Assembly: GCA_039090855.1 (NCBI GenBank)
Contig: CM076995.1
Span: forward strand, 116,126,770-116,190,769
Direction: 5' to 3'
DNA: 64,000 nt
Origin: Macrothele yani
Taxonomy: Eukaryota > Arthropoda > Arachnida > Araneae > Macrothelidae
Position 1 is the first letter of the stretch; each line of letters opens with the position of its first letter. The position numbers were made by a program, and so were the translations under genes. Positions 63,186-64,000 of the stretch are shown here, piece by piece. The notes beneath the pieces were generated by a model. The model saw only the letters and a program-made list of their open reading frames with translations. It searched no databases and had not been told where the DNA came from.

Positions 63186-63723
63186 TTAGGTGTACAAATT
63201 AATTCAGGGTCTTTTTTGTACAAAGTCAGTGTTTATTTTGTAATTAACTTACATTTTAACATGCGAAATCTCCATCGGCATCTATGTACACTTCTGCCAA
63301 CGATTGGGCAGATGACGAATCCCATCCCAGTAAAAGGACGGCGGTTTGGAGTCGATGAAATCGGCAATGCATTGAGCGACATCATCGGGTGTTTTGAAGT
63401 GCGAATTCACTAAGTGGTGTTGGAGGGACCTACACAAATGGTAATCCGATGGGGCTAAGTCTGGTGAATACGCCGGGTGCAGAACTTTCCAACCGAAAAC
63501 AGTTATGGTGTCCTTGGTAGTTTTCGCCATGTGAGGCCTTGCGTTGTCCTGCAGCAGTATCACTTGCCGCGTCCCATGGCCGATCAACAGTCGTTTCTTC
63601 TCCATTGCGTCCCTCAAACGATGAAGTTTCCTTTGATAACGCAAAGCATTGACGGTTTCACCTGGTTTAAGCAACTCATAAGACAATACACCCTTCATGC
63701 CCCACCAAATGCACAGTAACAAA
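63186..63723 (-). mobile_element. mariner element, 5' part missing
   Basis: One terminal repeat TTAGGTGTACAAATTAATTC at 63186 with TA at 63184-63185. The transposase runs from there to 63722, where it stops abruptly next to unrelated sequence; the other end is not in the window. It lies only 38 bp from the end of the Tc1 at 61744-63146. Confidence 0.85.
63282..63722 (-). pseudogene. mariner transposase, C-terminal 146 codons, open
   Basis: Text MLLCIWWGMKGVLSYELLKP, then QVILLQDNARPHMAKTTKD (second catalytic Asp), VLHPAYSPDLAPSDYHLCRS (third Asp, DYHL) and FIDSKPPSFYWDGIRHLPNR to a TAG at 63282. The D-to-D spacing fits DD34D. No stop or shift within the remaining part, but the N-terminal HTH and the first Asp are missing. 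The Met at 63722 is an internal residue of the original protein, not a true start. Confidence 0.9.
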
Positions 63724-63797
63724 TTTTTTGCCGTGAAGATCTTCTATATGGTTGAGAGCTGGGGACTGAGTTGACTTGAGTGACGCATTGTATTTAT

Positions 63798-63910
63798 CTC
63801 GGTTATCCAAGTGGGCGAGTAGTCAGTGGTGCGGGTTCAAGTCATGGATAAGACATGAATGTATGTGCTACAGCGTTGGTTCCAACACGTTTGTGGAGCC
63901 AGGCCTTAAA
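63798..63910 (+). repeat. SINE relic
   Basis: CTCGGTTATCCAAGTGGGCG, GCGGGTTCAAGTCATGG and GACATGAATGTATGTGC follow the head and early body of the SINE family with deletions; TTGTGGAGCCAGGCCTTAAA belongs to the mid body. Strongly diverged. Confidence 0.55.
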
Positions 63911-64000
63911 TATCTGATAGGAAAATCTTAATAGCATTAAATGAAAAAAAAAATCTTATCTCGAGGGTCTTCAGTATGATTGAGATCTAGTGATTGGGTA

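Overview
This is eukaryotic DNA, and essentially all of it is transposon-derived. Three things argue against a prokaryote: degenerate transposases of the Tc1/mariner, pogo and hAT type; LINE reverse transcriptases; and about 27 copies of one tRNA-headed SINE. The mix (many Tc1 and mariner families, RTE and Tx1-type LINEs, tRNA SINEs, long A/T homopolymer runs) fits an invertebrate, most likely an arthropod. A chelicerate is possible, but I cannot fix the taxon from the sequence. I found no intact host protein gene, no functional tRNA or rRNA, no CRISPR array and no LTR retrotransposon. One small candidate host gene (two exons near 42.1-43.6 kb) and one 49-codon zinc-ribbon-like ORF (6.1 kb) are the only non-transposon coding candidates.

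Layout. 0-6.4 kb: AT-rich spacer with a direct duplication, two SINEs and one Tc1 element (3335-4555). 6.4-9.7 kb: a non-autonomous hAT shell carrying a mariner, then a decayed LINE. 12.9-24.06 kb: a transposon nest five elements deep. A Tc1 was hit by a CR1/L2-like LINE, which was hit separately by an RTE LINE and by a pogo/Tigger element; the pogo was in turn hit by a Tx1/L1-like LINE with a 950-codon open frame. 24.3-33.75 kb: three more Tc1/mariner elements. One is split by a pair of SINEs, and one is split by an internally deleted LINE that kept ORF1 and only the extreme C-terminus of ORF2. 34-41.5 kb: SINE-dense stretch with two RTE relics, one of them holding SINEs, including a SINE inside a SINE. 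41.5-45.8 kb: candidate host exons between inverted copies of an unnamed repeat. 46-50.3 kb: SINEs, a hAT inside a hAT, a 146-bp-period tandem array with inverted flanks, and a third short hAT. 50.3-56.4 kb: spacer with almost nothing recognisable. 56.5-64 kb: three Tc1 elements and two mariners, ending in a partial mariner and a SINE relic.

The pieces do not work together as a pathway. Their relationship is chronological: target-site duplications and restored reading frames show which element landed in which, giving a relative insertion history. The best open frames are in the innermost or least nested elements: the Tx1-like ORF2, the RTE reverse transcriptase and the 61.7 kb Tc1. Coordinates of elements with terminal inverted repeats and target duplications are good to the base; LINE ends and old SINE ends are approximate.
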